A stretch of 64,000 bases of DNA, taken from positions 183,283 to 247,282 of the forward strand of contig CAKVIM010000002.1 of the NCBI GenBank assembly GCA_934754775.1, read 5' to 3'. The notes under the pieces are model-generated. The model ran no database searches, was not told the DNA's origin, and was given only the letters and a program-made list of their open reading frames with translations. Positions 1 to 8,413 of this stretch are shown here, one piece after another (within the stretch, counting starts at the first letter, position 1; each line of letters begins with the position of its first letter). A program made the translations under genes and the position numbers. The DNA comes from an uncultured Candidatus Melainabacteria bacterium. Its GTDB lineage: Bacteria; Cyanobacteriota; Vampirovibrionia; Gastranaerophilales; Gastranaerophilaceae.

Positions 1-113
1 TAAAAAACACTGTTTTCTTAATATTCTTTACAACAATAAAAATGCACTTGGAACATTATTAAAAAATACTTGGAATGGAAAAATAACACATTTAAAGACT
101 CGTTTCATGCAAT

Positions 114-142
114 AAAAAAGAGCCCTTTGAGGACTCTTTTTT
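114..142 (-). terminator. Intrinsic terminator after tRNA-Gly
   Basis: A hairpin with arms AAAAAAGAG.CC and GG.CTCTTTTTT around a short loop lies directly downstream of the tRNA on the minus strand and ends in a T run. Because the stem itself is A/T-flanked it could work in both directions. Bases 1-113 hold nothing I can identify. Confidence 0.75.
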
Positions 143-143
143 A

Positions 144-219
144 TGGAGCGGAAGACGAGACTCGAACTCGCGACAGTCTGCTTGGAAGGCAGATACTCTA
201 CCAACTGAGCTACTTCCGC
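144..219 (-). tRNA. tRNA-Gly (anticodon UCC)
   Basis: Read on the minus strand this is a complete 76-nt cloverleaf. The acceptor arm GCGGAAG pairs with CTTCCGC, followed by a U discriminator and an encoded CCA. The D arm is AGCTCAGTTGGTAGAG, the anticodon stem TCTGC/GCAGA encloses the loop CTTCCAA, and the T arm contains GTTCGAGTC. The anticodon UCC reads GGA and GGG. It lies 80 bp downstream of the pilO-like gene on the same strand and may share its transcript. Confidence 0.96.
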
Positions 220-298
220 ACTTATATTAAACTTTCAAACCGATGTTTTAACACCCACCGCCCAATAATCATACCTTAAACAAATATTTTTTTCAAGT

Positions 299-949
299 CT
301 ATTGTGGCAAAGCCGTATCTGCACCGTTTAATGGCAAATCCGTCGTTGTTTGACCAACAGCAGACTCATCATCCGGAGCAGTATGAGCATACAATCTCAA
401 GCTCAAAGTCGTTAGCAAAATACGTTTATCTTTTGGATACGGCTTAACTTCCAATTCATTAATCTTGATATAATAAGGGTACTGGTAGATATCTTGAATT
501 AACTTACCCAGATTAACATAATTAGAAACCAAATCCATATTCACATCACAAACAAAGTAAACATCTTTGCCAAATTTTACGAAAGCATCAGCTTCCGGAT
601 TATAAACATAGCTGATTGATTTAATCTTCACAGAATTTGTATGAAGCATTTCAACCACATCGTTATAAAGCGTAAAGAACAAAGTTTCATTACCCAAATC
701 TGATTCTACAGGAGAATAGATTCTCTTTTGAGAAGAAATGATTGAATCTTTAATCTTTTTAATCTTTTTCTGAACAACATCAAGCTTTTGTTTCTTTTCA
801 TTAAGCTCGTTTTGTTTAGACTCGATATCCATTTTCAAAGAATTCATTTCATCAACTTTTGGTCCGATAACTTTAACCAAAGCAAATATCAACAGGATAA
901 CTGCCAAAGAAAAAATCATTACACCATAATAACGTTTATATTTATCCAT
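299..949 (-). CDS. PilO-like type IV pilus inner-membrane protein
   Basis: The protein has 216 residues. It has a short cytoplasmic start, one membrane segment (about residues 10-30), a long Lys/Glu-rich coiled coil (about 35-75), then a periplasmic alpha/beta region. This is the architecture of PilO, which forms the alignment complex of type IV pilus or related secretion machines with PilM and PilN. The gene follows the PilM-PilN-like gene by 11 bp, so they are co-transcribed. The C-terminal tail is low-complexity. Sequence-level recognition of PilO is weak; the call rests mainly on topology and neighbourhood. Confidence 0.65.
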   Translation of the reverse strand: MDKYKRYYGVMIFSLAVILLIFALVKVIGPKVDEMNSLKMDIESKQNELNEKKQKLDVVQKKIKKIKDSIISSQKRIYSPVESDLGNETLFFTLYNDVVEMLHTNSVKIKSISYVYNPEADAFVKFGKDVYFVCDVNMDLVSNYVNLGKLIQDIYQYPYYIKINELEVKPYPKDKRILLTTLSLRLYAHTAPDDESAVGQTTTDLPLNGADTALPQ

Positions 950-960
950 TTCTTAATCCT

Positions 961-2649
961 TTAGTTTCCCTTAATCGGCTCCAAGTCTGGAAGTGTTGCC
1001 GGAGCTGAGTTTGAAGTAGCATTTGGAATCCCATTTTCGCCGTCTTTCTTCAATGCATCTTTAGTAACAACCGGCTCATTTGATATTCTAAACTCATAGA
1101 AATCTGCGTTCAAAGAAGTCAAAATTGAGTCAGTATCAAACTCAACACCATTTTCTTTATCTTCTGTGCTAACCTTCGCAGTTGAGCTTGATGCCAAGCC
1201 TAATTTTTGCAACTTAATATCTGAATCAGGGTTATAATCTTTAATACTTCTAAAGAATGCATAAATGCTTTCCAAGTTATCAGCCTGACCTTCAATAGTT
1301 GTCTTATCAGAGAATTTCAAATGAGTCAACCAGAGCTTTTTAGGGATTTCTGTCCCAACAATTGTGTAATAAGAATAAATATTCTTGTTATGACCTAACC
1401 CCATTCTGATTTCGTCACCTTCATCAAACAAATCAGATGAAATATTTTCGTTATCTTTCAAAAATTTTGTAATTTGTGCTATGTTATGATCCAAATCATC
1501 CCTTTGGTTTGTCAAATCGTTTACCGTATTAATCAAGCAGAAAAGTGCGATAATCGCAGGAACTAAAAGCACTACTGCAATTATGGCAAACAGTTTTACA
1601 AGATTTTCATTCGATAAAACATATGTGTGACCATTAATTATGATTTCCGGCGGTTGTTCCATCAAATAGATTTCGCCCAATGATTTGTTAAACAAATTAA
1701 ATTGAGCGGAAGATAGCGGTGCAAACTCACGATTAATCGCCGCACCAATTACATCAAGTGAAACAATTGGAGCTAAGCTTTGATCAATTTCCGGAGCCAA
1801 ATCCAAAAATGCTTCATTTGAGAAGCTATTAGCTTCTTGGTGAATAATCGGAGCAGAATATTCAAGCTTGCTTGCCAAAATTTCTGCACTAACAATATTT
1901 GTTTTAGAGACAACACACAAATACTGTGCTGGAAGGTTTTTAAGAAGCGGAGCGACTGTATTTACAACAGTTGCATAGTTTTCCGCATCACCCAAAACCT
2001 CACCGATACTGATTCTTTCTTCGAATGCATCAACATAATTTCTGCCGGACATCAAAAGTACACGACAACAGAAACTTTCCACTACCAACAGAACCCAAGT
2101 TGTATCTTCTACAACATTAACACGTTCTTTATAAATCAAAGCATTCAAAACAGAGCTTACAGATGTATCAACAGTTCTGAGCTTGTAGCCCAAATCTCTG
2201 ATACTCATTGCAACTTCCATCAACATCGTTTTTTGAGCTGCTGTGTAAGCAATCTTATTAAACTGCATAGATGCACTAGGTATAGCCGTTGCACTGATAG
2301 AAGGTTCAGAATTCTTAAAGAAATTGTTTTCTGCCAACTCTTCTTCAATAGCATTCATCACTTGTTCTTCATTCAGAACTGCCGGATAGTCGTTAATCTT
2401 AAACAAAACTGCAGGAATATTAAGTACAATTTCTGCACCCTTTGGAATTTCCAACTCTAAGAACAAATCCTGTAAAGTTTCCTTAAATATATCCAAATCC
2501 GCAATTTCTCTACGGTTTGTATCATATTCTAAAGGCCTCACACCGTATTTAAGTACTGTTCTCGTGGTATAATCAATCTGTGCGACTTCAAGACCTACCT
2601 CCGGAGTCACAGAAACACCTACTATTACACTCTTCTTAAATAATTCCAT
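961..2649 (-). CDS. PilM-PilN fusion, type IV pilus assembly protein
   Basis: The protein has 562 residues in two parts. Residues 1 to about 330 look like PilM, an actin-like cytoplasmic ATPase fold: an early VGVSVTPEVGLEVAQID strand pair and an inner segment resembling the PilM/EutJ family. Residues about 350-372 form one membrane helix. After it come a coiled coil and a PilN-like periplasmic domain containing IPKKLWLTHLKF and an I.GQA element. In most bacteria PilM and PilN are separate proteins; PilM binds the cytoplasmic N-terminus of PilN. Here they are one chain, followed immediately by the PilO-like gene. The C-terminus is an unstructured Asn/Pro-rich tail. Confidence 0.72.
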   Translation of the reverse strand: MELFKKSVIVGVSVTPEVGLEVAQIDYTTRTVLKYGVRPLEYDTNRREIADLDIFKETLQDLFLELEIPKGAEIVLNIPAVLFKINDYPAVLNEEQVMNAIEEELAENNFFKNSEPSISATAIPSASMQFNKIAYTAAQKTMLMEVAMSIRDLGYKLRTVDTSVSSVLNALIYKERVNVVEDTTWVLLVVESFCCRVLLMSGRNYVDAFEERISIGEVLGDAENYATVVNTVAPLLKNLPAQYLCVVSKTNIVSAEILASKLEYSAPIIHQEANSFSNEAFLDLAPEIDQSLAPIVSLDVIGAAINREFAPLSSAQFNLFNKSLGEIYLMEQPPEIIINGHTYVLSNENLVKLFAIIAVVLLVPAIIALFCLINTVNDLTNQRDDLDHNIAQITKFLKDNENISSDLFDEGDEIRMGLGHNKNIYSYYTIVGTEIPKKLWLTHLKFSDKTTIEGQADNLESIYAFFRSIKDYNPDSDIKLQKLGLASSSTAKVSTEDKENGVEFDTDSILTSLNADFYEFRISNEPVVTKDALKKDGENGIPNATSNSAPATLPDLEPIKGN

Positions 2650-2669
2650 ACCTGTTTCATCCTATCTTT

Positions 2670-2687
2670 TTTTATTGTACAATAAAA
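2670..2687. promoter_or_regulatory. 18-bp perfect palindrome in the pilM/nadA divergent spacer
   Basis: The sequence TTTTATTGTACAATAAAA is a perfect palindrome in the 65-bp gap between the divergent pilMN and nadA genes. A second TGTACA lies 16 bp further on. It is placed where an operator would sit, but no regulator can be assigned. Confidence 0.4.
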
Positions 2688-2714
2688 TTTAAAATTTGTA
2701 CACAGGATAAATGG

Positions 2715-3620
2715 ATGAAAAATATAATAGAAAAAATTAAAAAACTAAAAGAAGAGAAGAAAGCAATAATCTTAGCTCACAGCTATCAAAACATAGAGAT
2801 TGACGAAGTCGCAGACTTTGTCGGAGATTCTTTGTACCTTAGCCAAAAAGCCAAAGAAACTGATGCGGAAATCATTGTATTTGCCGGAGTTTATTTTATG
2901 GCACAAACCGCCAAAATAATCTCGCCTGAAAAAAAAGTTTTGCTTCCGAACCTCAATGCAGGCTGCCTTATGGCAGATATGATTGACCACGACCAAATCA
3001 TTGAGTTCAAGAACGCACATCCAAATATTCCTGTTGTATGCTACATCAATTCAACAGCCGAAGTTAAAGCAGAATGCGACATTTGCTGCACAAGCTCTAA
3101 CGCACTAAAAATTGTCGAAAGCCTTAACAGCAAACAAGTTTTGTTTGTTCCTGATGCAAATCTCGGTAAATGGGTAGAAAGAAAACTTAATAATGTAGAA
3201 GTTATCGCATACGACGGAAACTGCCCTGTACACAACAACATAACGGTTGAGGATATAAAATCAGCACGTTCAAAATACCCGAGTGCAAAAATCCTCATTC
3301 ACCCGGAATGTAAGCCGGAAGTCAGCAAACTCGGGGATTACGTAGGAAGCACAAGCGGAATTATTAACTATGTTAAAAACTGCTCAGAAAAGCAATTTGT
3401 AATCGTAACCGAAAAAGGCGTTGTAGACAGGCTCCAACGTGATTATCCGCAAAAAGAATTTATACTGATTAGAGAAAATATGCTTTGCGAAAGCATGAAA
3501 CTCACAACTCTTGAAGAAATTTTGCATTCTCTGGAAGCTGAAGAAAACGAAATTACACTGGATGAAAACATCCGTCAACTCAGCTCAAACTGCATAGAAA
3601 GAATGCTCGAGGTATCATAA
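2715..3620 (+). CDS. nadA: Quinolinate synthase NadA (copy 1)
   Basis: This is a 301-residue quinolinate synthase, which condenses iminoaspartate with dihydroxyacetone phosphate in NAD biosynthesis. The N-terminal AHSYQ..EI..VADFVGDS block and three cysteines expected to bind the [4Fe-4S] cluster (in NAGCLMAD, DGNCPVH and ENMLCESMK) are all present. The length matches the short Thermotoga-type NadA. A second complete NadA lies at 40063-40971. No nadB or nadC is in the window. The gene is followed after 1 bp by rlmB, so the two are co-transcribed. Confidence 0.95.
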   Translation: MKNIIEKIKKLKEEKKAIILAHSYQNIEIDEVADFVGDSLYLSQKAKETDAEIIVFAGVYFMAQTAKIISPEKKVLLPNLNAGCLMADMIDHDQIIEFKNAHPNIPVVCYINSTAEVKAECDICCTSSNALKIVESLNSKQVLFVPDANLGKWVERKLNNVEVIAYDGNCPVHNNITVEDIKSARSKYPSAKILIHPECKPEVSKLGDYVGSTSGIINYVKNCSEKQFVIVTEKGVVDRLQRDYPQKEFILIRENMLCESMKLTTLEEILHSLEAEENEITLDENIRQLSSNCIERMLEVS

Positions 3621-3621
3621 A

Positions 3622-4392
3622 ATGGCAGAAAGCACAATTATATACGGCAAAAACGCAGTGATAGAGGCTCTTGAAGCCAACACTCGTGAGTTTAACAAAA
3701 TCCTGATATCAAACACATCCAGAAATGACGTCAAGATAGAAAGAATTAAGGAGCTTGCGTCAAAACGAGGAATAGTATTCCAATTTGTTGATTCAAGAAA
3801 ACTTTCACAGCTTGAGCCGGAAGGCAAGCACCAAGGTGTTATAGCACAACTTTCACCAATCAAGTATATGGATTTAGACGAGTTTATCCAAAATATTGGC
3901 GGAAATGTCGTTATCCTTGATGGAGTAGAAGATTCACACAACGTAGGTGCTATCATAAGAACTTGCGTTTGTGCCGGAATAAAAGGCATAATTTTGCCTT
4001 CAAGGCGTGGAGTTCTAATCAATTCAACCGTCGAAAAAACCAGTGCAGGTGCGACAAACAGGATTTGCGTAATCAAAACTAACAGTCTGGTGAATGCCGT
4101 ACAAAAACTCAAAGAAAACGACTACTGGGTAATTGCTTCTGATCATCATGCAAAAGATAATTATTTTGATATTGATTATACGAACATGAATTTTGCACTA
4201 ATAATGGGGGCTGAACACGCAGGGATTTCACGTTCGCTACTTAAACTTTCAGACTTCACGGTTAAAATACCTATGTTAACAAATTTTAACTCCTTAAACG
4301 TTTCTAACGCAGCTGCTATAATATTATTTGAAGCAGTAAAACAAGAAGTTAAAGGGGTAAATGAGAAAGGTACGGTGCCGGTTGGGCAATAG
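3622..4392 (+). CDS. rlmB: 23S rRNA 2'-O-ribose methyltransferase RlmB/TrmH family
   Basis: The protein has 256 residues. The N-terminal substrate-binding domain begins with STIIYGKNAVIEAL. The SPOUT domain shows the family motifs VVILDGVEDSHNVGAIIRT, a GAEHAGIS block and the C-terminal IPM....SLNVSNAAAIILFE knot. RlmB methylates the ribose of G2251 (E. coli numbering) of 23S rRNA; a TrmH-type tRNA substrate cannot be excluded. The last ten residues diverge from the family and run into a G-rich hairpin region. Confidence 0.92.
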   Translation: MAESTIIYGKNAVIEALEANTREFNKILISNTSRNDVKIERIKELASKRGIVFQFVDSRKLSQLEPEGKHQGVIAQLSPIKYMDLDEFIQNIGGNVVILDGVEDSHNVGAIIRTCVCAGIKGIILPSRRGVLINSTVEKTSAGATNRICVIKTNSLVNAVQKLKENDYWVIASDHHAKDNYFDIDYTNMNFALIMGAEHAGISRSLLKLSDFTVKIPMLTNFNSLNVSNAAAIILFEAVKQEVKGVNEKGTVPVGQ

Positions 4393-4488
4393 ATTTGCCG
4401 GTTTAAAGAGGGGGCAACACTCCAGCAAAAGTAAAACTACCGAAAGTTAAAAGAACATATTTGCAACCGAAGAAAGAGGATATTAAAA
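4380..4488 (+). other. Possible structured leader of the sigma-factor gene
   Basis: The gap between rlmB and the sigma factor is G-rich compared with its surroundings. It contains the mutually exclusive complementary blocks GGCAA (4385-4389), TTGCC (4395-4399) and GGCAA (4413-4417), so the central block can pair with either flank. No known riboswitch consensus was recognised. The downstream ribosome site is AGAGGATATTAAAA before the ATG at 4489. Confidence 0.25.
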
Positions 4489-5487
4489 ATGGGTAAAAAA
4501 AGAGAAAAGCTTAACATAATGGTTGATGATATTTCTGACGAAGGCGTTGATTTCAACAGCATAGAGCCTGTTGAAGACGACGACGAAAACATCTCCATTG
4601 AAGAGCCGAAAACTCAAGAGAGCTTGAATTCGGTGAATTCAGACGACTCTGTAAGAATCTATCTTCAACAAATCGGCAAAATCCCGCTTCTTTCTGCGGA
4701 AGAAGAACTTGAAGTAGCAAAAAAGATTTATGATACACAAAGCGAAATCGCAAGAAAAGTTCTGATTAACGCAAACTTGCGTCTTGTTGTAAGTATTGCT
4801 AAAAAGTACATCGGGCGTGGATTATCCTTCCTTGACCTAATTCAAGAAGGCAACATGGGTTTAATCAAAGCTACAGAAAAATTTGATTACACAAAAGGAT
4901 ACAAATTTTCAACTTACGCAACTTGGTGGATTCAACAATCCATAACAAGAGCAATCGCAGACAAGGCAAGAATTATCAGGCTTCCAATCCACTTGATTGA
5001 ATCAATTAACAAGATTAAAAAAGCAACAATGGATTTAACTACAGAGCTCGGCAGAATTCCTAACAAGCAAGAAATCGCTGAAAAAATGGGGATTACGGTA
5101 GCAAAATTAACATCAATAATCAAAGCTACACAATCAACTATCAGCATTGATACGCCAACGGGACAAAAAGATGATTCTAACAAAATTATCGACTACATTG
5201 TAGATGAGTCCACAATCGCACCTGATTCTTTGGTATCACAAGAAAGTATGCTTGACGATATCAAGGGTATGTTAGAACAATTAAGCCAAAAAGAAAGAGA
5301 TGTTTTGATTTTACGTTTCGGGCTTAACAATGACGGAAACAAAAAGACTTTGGATGAAATCGGCTCAATTTACGGAGTTTCACGAGAACGTATCAGACAG
5401 ATTGAAAATCGTGCAATCTCTAAATTGAAAAAATTATGCAAAAACAAGAACCTTACATCCGGATTGAAAAATTACTTTGGAGAATAA
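4489..5487 (+). CDS. rpoD: RNA polymerase sigma factor, housekeeping (RpoD/SigA type)
   Basis: The protein has 332 residues. A short acidic N-terminal extension replaces region 1.1. It is followed by region 1.2 ([16 protein letters not shown]), region 2 with [12 protein letters not shown] and the -10-reading element [14 protein letters not shown], region 3 (RLPIHL), and region 4 with the helix-turn-helix [19 protein letters not shown]. All regions of a group 1/2 sigma-70 factor are present and consistent with recognition of TTGACA/TATAAT promoters such as those seen in this window. It could be a primary or a closely related group 2 factor. Its stop lies 1 bp before the ATG of the TPR gene. 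Confidence 0.93.
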   Translation: MGKKREKLNIMVDDISDEGVDFNSIEPVEDDDENISIEEPKTQESLNSVNSDDSVRIYLQQIGKIPLLSAEEELEVAKKIYDTQSEIARKVLINANLRLVVSIAKKYIGRGLSFLDLIQEGNMGLIKATEKFDYTKGYKFSTYATWWIQQSITRAIADKARIIRLPIHLIESINKIKKATMDLTTELGRIPNKQEIAEKMGITVAKLTSIIKATQSTISIDTPTGQKDDSNKIIDYIVDESTIAPDSLVSQESMLDDIKGMLEQLSQKERDVLILRFGLNNDGNKKTLDEIGSIYGVSRERIRQIENRAISKLKKLCKNKNLTSGLKNYFGE

Positions 5488-5488
5488 A

Positions 5489-7252
5489 ATGTCAGATATA
5501 AATAGAATTAACGAACTGGTCGGAGAAAAAGAATTTGAAAAAGCTCAAGAACTTATTGAGCCTGCTCTGAAAGAAGAGCCGGACAACAAAGAGTTACTAA
5601 AACTTGCAGGACTTACATTTGTAAACCTTGATGAGTGGGAAAAAGCTCGCATTTGTTTCGAGACAGTAGTAAAATACTCTCCTGAAGATGCGTCATCTTG
5701 GTTCTATCTAGCAAGCTGTTACGATAATCTTAACGATTTGATTTCTGCAAAGAATGCTTATACAACAGTAATTGGGCTTAGAGAAAATTATATCGAAGCA
5801 TACAAAAGCCTTTGCGTTGTTCTGATGAAATTGAATGAGCCGGAAGAAGCAATCAATTATGCGGCTAAAGCCAATGAGATTGAGCCGGACGATTATCTTT
5901 TTGATTTCATCGTCGGGACTTCTTATATGAAGCTTAAGGAATTCGAAAAAAGTATCGAACCGTTCTTGAGTGCGTTGAGAAAATCGCCTGACAATATCGG
6001 GACTTATAACAGCTTAGGCACTGCATACATTGCAACAGGCAGAAGCGACGAAGCTATCAAGACTTATCAAAAAGTATTGGAATTGAAACCGAATGACGCT
6101 ATGGCGTATTTTAATATCGGCTCTTCTTTCCAAATTCAGCAAAAACACGCAGAAGCTTGCGAATACCTAAAAAAAGCCGTCGAGCTTGATGATGAGGACG
6201 AAGGATTTAAAGTAGCTTACGCAATGTCATTAGTTAAAACAGGGAAATTTGAAGAAGCTTCAAATTTGTATAAATCGCTTCTTGTTCAGCATCCGGAAAA
6301 AGAGAATTACAAATACAATCTTGTAACTTGCTACGAAGCAATGGGCGACCTGCAAACAGCTATTAAAATGCTTGAGGGAATGGTTTACGTGAACCAGAAG
6401 TTTATTCTACCGGCACAAAAACTCGCCAGTTTGTACATCAAAACAAATCAGCTAAACAAAGCTAAAGAGATTTATGACAACATTCTTTTGAAGAACAAAG
6501 TTTCCGCAGAGACATTCCACCAGTACGCAATACTTTCTTCAAGCCTTTGTGACACAGATACGGCTGAGCGAATGCTCAAAAAAGTTATCAAAATGAACCC
6601 GGAAATCGCAAAAGCACACAAGGATTTGGGCATTATTTATTTGAATAAGAGATTGTTTGATTATGCAGAAGACGAATTCAAAACCGCACTAAAGCTTCAA
6701 CCGAATGATTTTGAGATACTTTTTGAATACGGGAACTTTTTGTATTCAATTTCAAAGAATACAGAAGCAGAAAGATATTATCAAGAAGCTCTTGAAATTG
6801 AACCGAAGAATATTTTAGCTTTGACATTTATGGCTCTGAACAAACTCGTGCTTAATCAAATTGATGCAGCCAAAGAGTATATTCTCAAAGCTCTAAAAAT
6901 CAATCCACATCACGAATACATCCAATTCTGTGCAGGAAGAATTATGTTTGCACGCAAAGAATATGAAGAAGCTAAAGGCTATTTAATACGTGCAATTGAA
7001 CAAAATCCGGATATCGAAACGCAGAATACATTAGGCTTAACGTACTACGAGCTTGGCGAATTGGATTCAGCTGTAAATATTTTTAATAATATTTTGAAAA
7101 AGAAACCGGAAAATATTTCAGTTTTGATGAGCCTTGCAAAATGTTATGAAGCGAAAAAAGATAACGACAAAGCTTTAGAGATTTTGGATAAGGTCGTAAC
7201 GATTTTCCCGGAAGACGAAGAAGCTCACGAGATGATTAGAAAGCTTTCTTAA
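5489..7252 (+). CDS. Tetratricopeptide repeat protein
   Basis: The protein has 587 residues made almost entirely of TPR units; roughly fifteen 34-residue repeats are recognisable by A-x-x-x-Y/F and LKPND / EIEPKN-type turns. It has no signal peptide or membrane segment, so a cytoplasmic scaffold is likely. The start is the ATG at 5489, just after the sigma-factor stop, with GGAGA as ribosome site inside the preceding codons; a TTG 12 bp upstream is less likely. Co-transcription with the sigma factor is clear, but a functional link is not. Confidence 0.85.
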   Translation: MSDINRINELVGEKEFEKAQELIEPALKEEPDNKELLKLAGLTFVNLDEWEKARICFETVVKYSPEDASSWFYLASCYDNLNDLISAKNAYTTVIGLRENYIEAYKSLCVVLMKLNEPEEAINYAAKANEIEPDDYLFDFIVGTSYMKLKEFEKSIEPFLSALRKSPDNIGTYNSLGTAYIATGRSDEAIKTYQKVLELKPNDAMAYFNIGSSFQIQQKHAEACEYLKKAVELDDEDEGFKVAYAMSLVKTGKFEEASNLYKSLLVQHPEKENYKYNLVTCYEAMGDLQTAIKMLEGMVYVNQKFILPAQKLASLYIKTNQLNKAKEIYDNILLKNKVSAETFHQYAILSSSLCDTDTAERMLKKVIKMNPEIAKAHKDLGIIYLNKRLFDYAEDEFKTALKLQPNDFEILFEYGNFLYSISKNTEAERYYQEALEIEPKNILALTFMALNKLVLNQIDAAKEYILKALKINPHHEYIQFCAGRIMFARKEYEEAKGYLIRAIEQNPDIETQNTLGLTYYELGELDSAVNIFNNILKKKPENISVLMSLAKCYEAKKDNDKALEILDKVVTIFPEDEEAHEMIRKLS

Positions 7253-7593
7253 ACAGGATTTGTTGGGCAGGTATGCCCAACCTACATTGTTTAATTGAAA
7301 ATTGAAAGTGGAAAATTGTTTAAGATTTACCCTAACGGGGTGAACCCTCACCCGTTTTTCTAATGTTCAAGCAAAGCTTTCTCATTGAAAAACTACCCTC
7401 TCCAGTTGGAGAGGGTGCTACTTGGTTGAACGCTACTTGCGTACCCTCGCCTTACAGGAGAGCGGATTTTCGGTAGGGCGTAAGCCCGTAAGGTGGAGGT
7501 CGGACGTTACTCCGCCGACACCCCGAATAATCCAAGAGAGGGCAGGGTGAGGTGTCACCCCCCGCAAGGGTACAATATAATTTTACCCCTCAC
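7253..7593. repeat. Gene-free mosaic of dispersed non-coding repeats
   Basis: This 341-bp gap between convergent genes holds a hairpin (GTTGGGCA / TGCCCAAC, 7263-7282), an A-rich GAAAATTGAAAGTGG-type unit, and an ~80-bp unit (7341-7421) that recurs in reverse orientation at 35669-35750. A GAGAGGGCAGGGTGAGG segment follows. No open frame here looks like a gene. One of the hairpins may serve as terminator for the TPR gene. Confidence 0.75.
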
Positions 7594-8412
7594 TTACGCC
7601 AATTTGTCCACATTGCCGCCGATTTTTACAAAATTGATATAATAATAGTTATAAACCAAAACCGCAACAAACACTAAGTAATAAAAATTAAGCAGTGTGA
7701 ATACAAAATGCATAACTACATTCATTCCAAATACTGTGCTCAAAATAGAAAGCAAGAAATATGAAGAAAACAGTATAAAATACAACCCCAAATTTTTGAA
7801 AAAGTTTCTTGCGAACAAATCCTTTAAAGACACAAAGAATGCCTTAAACGGATTCTTTTCTTTGAAAAATAAAGCCGGTGAATAAAACATTATCACAAAA
7901 TATGTAAGCCCCATTGCAAAGAAAAGCAACAAATTCCACGCATTGAGTTTCAACAATTGTTCTTCCGTTAAAGAGAGCAAAAACGCTTTAAGAGCAGGTA
8001 AAGAAACCATCGCCTGCGAAATTGAATCCGCAGGAATTCCAATATCGCCAATTAATTTCATGCCGGCAAAATATGCAAGTGCCATAAACACAAACGAAAC
8101 AACAAGTGTATTAAACATAAGTCCGAGTATCGGCAAAATATATTCGCCAACACCTTCCGGAAAAAGTTTTATCAGAGAGTTCGGTTCTTCATTATACCCG
8201 ACTACAGCGTGTTTCAGCATAAAAAACCAACCTGAAAGAAATGCTGCAAGCATTAACACAAATAAGCAAACCGCAAACACAAGCCCAATCGCATTTCCGG
8301 ATGCGGAAAGCAGCAAATAAAGCCCAGAAAACAACGAAAACAAGATTAGCGGTGTTGCAAGTATTATGTATTTATTAGTCAAATTAAAACTTTCTTTTAT
8401 GCAGTTTAACAT
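7594..8412 (-). CDS. Multi-spanning membrane protein of unknown function
   Basis: The protein has 272 residues with about six hydrophobic helices and short loops, and no motif I recognise. The ATG at 8412 is preferred because GGAGTTAAT precedes it; a start six codons upstream would lie inside the previous gene. It begins one base after the stop of the CpaE-like ATPase, so translation is probably coupled. It may anchor or partner the ATPase and the hybrid-cluster-like protein upstream, which is inference from the operon alone. Confidence 0.7.
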   Translation of the reverse strand: MLNCIKESFNLTNKYIILATPLILFSLFSGLYLLLSASGNAIGLVFAVCLFVLMLAAFLSGWFFMLKHAVVGYNEEPNSLIKLFPEGVGEYILPILGLMFNTLVVSFVFMALAYFAGMKLIGDIGIPADSISQAMVSLPALKAFLLSLTEEQLLKLNAWNLLLFFAMGLTYFVIMFYSPALFFKEKNPFKAFFVSLKDLFARNFFKNLGLYFILFSSYFLLSILSTVFGMNVVMHFVFTLLNFYYLVFVAVLVYNYYYINFVKIGGNVDKLA

Positions 8413-8413
8413 A

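Noticed and set aside
1837-2460. A 207-codon open frame opposite pilMN.
   Set aside because: It is Cys/Asn/Ile-rich shadow sequence fully inside a well-supported gene, with no ribosome site.
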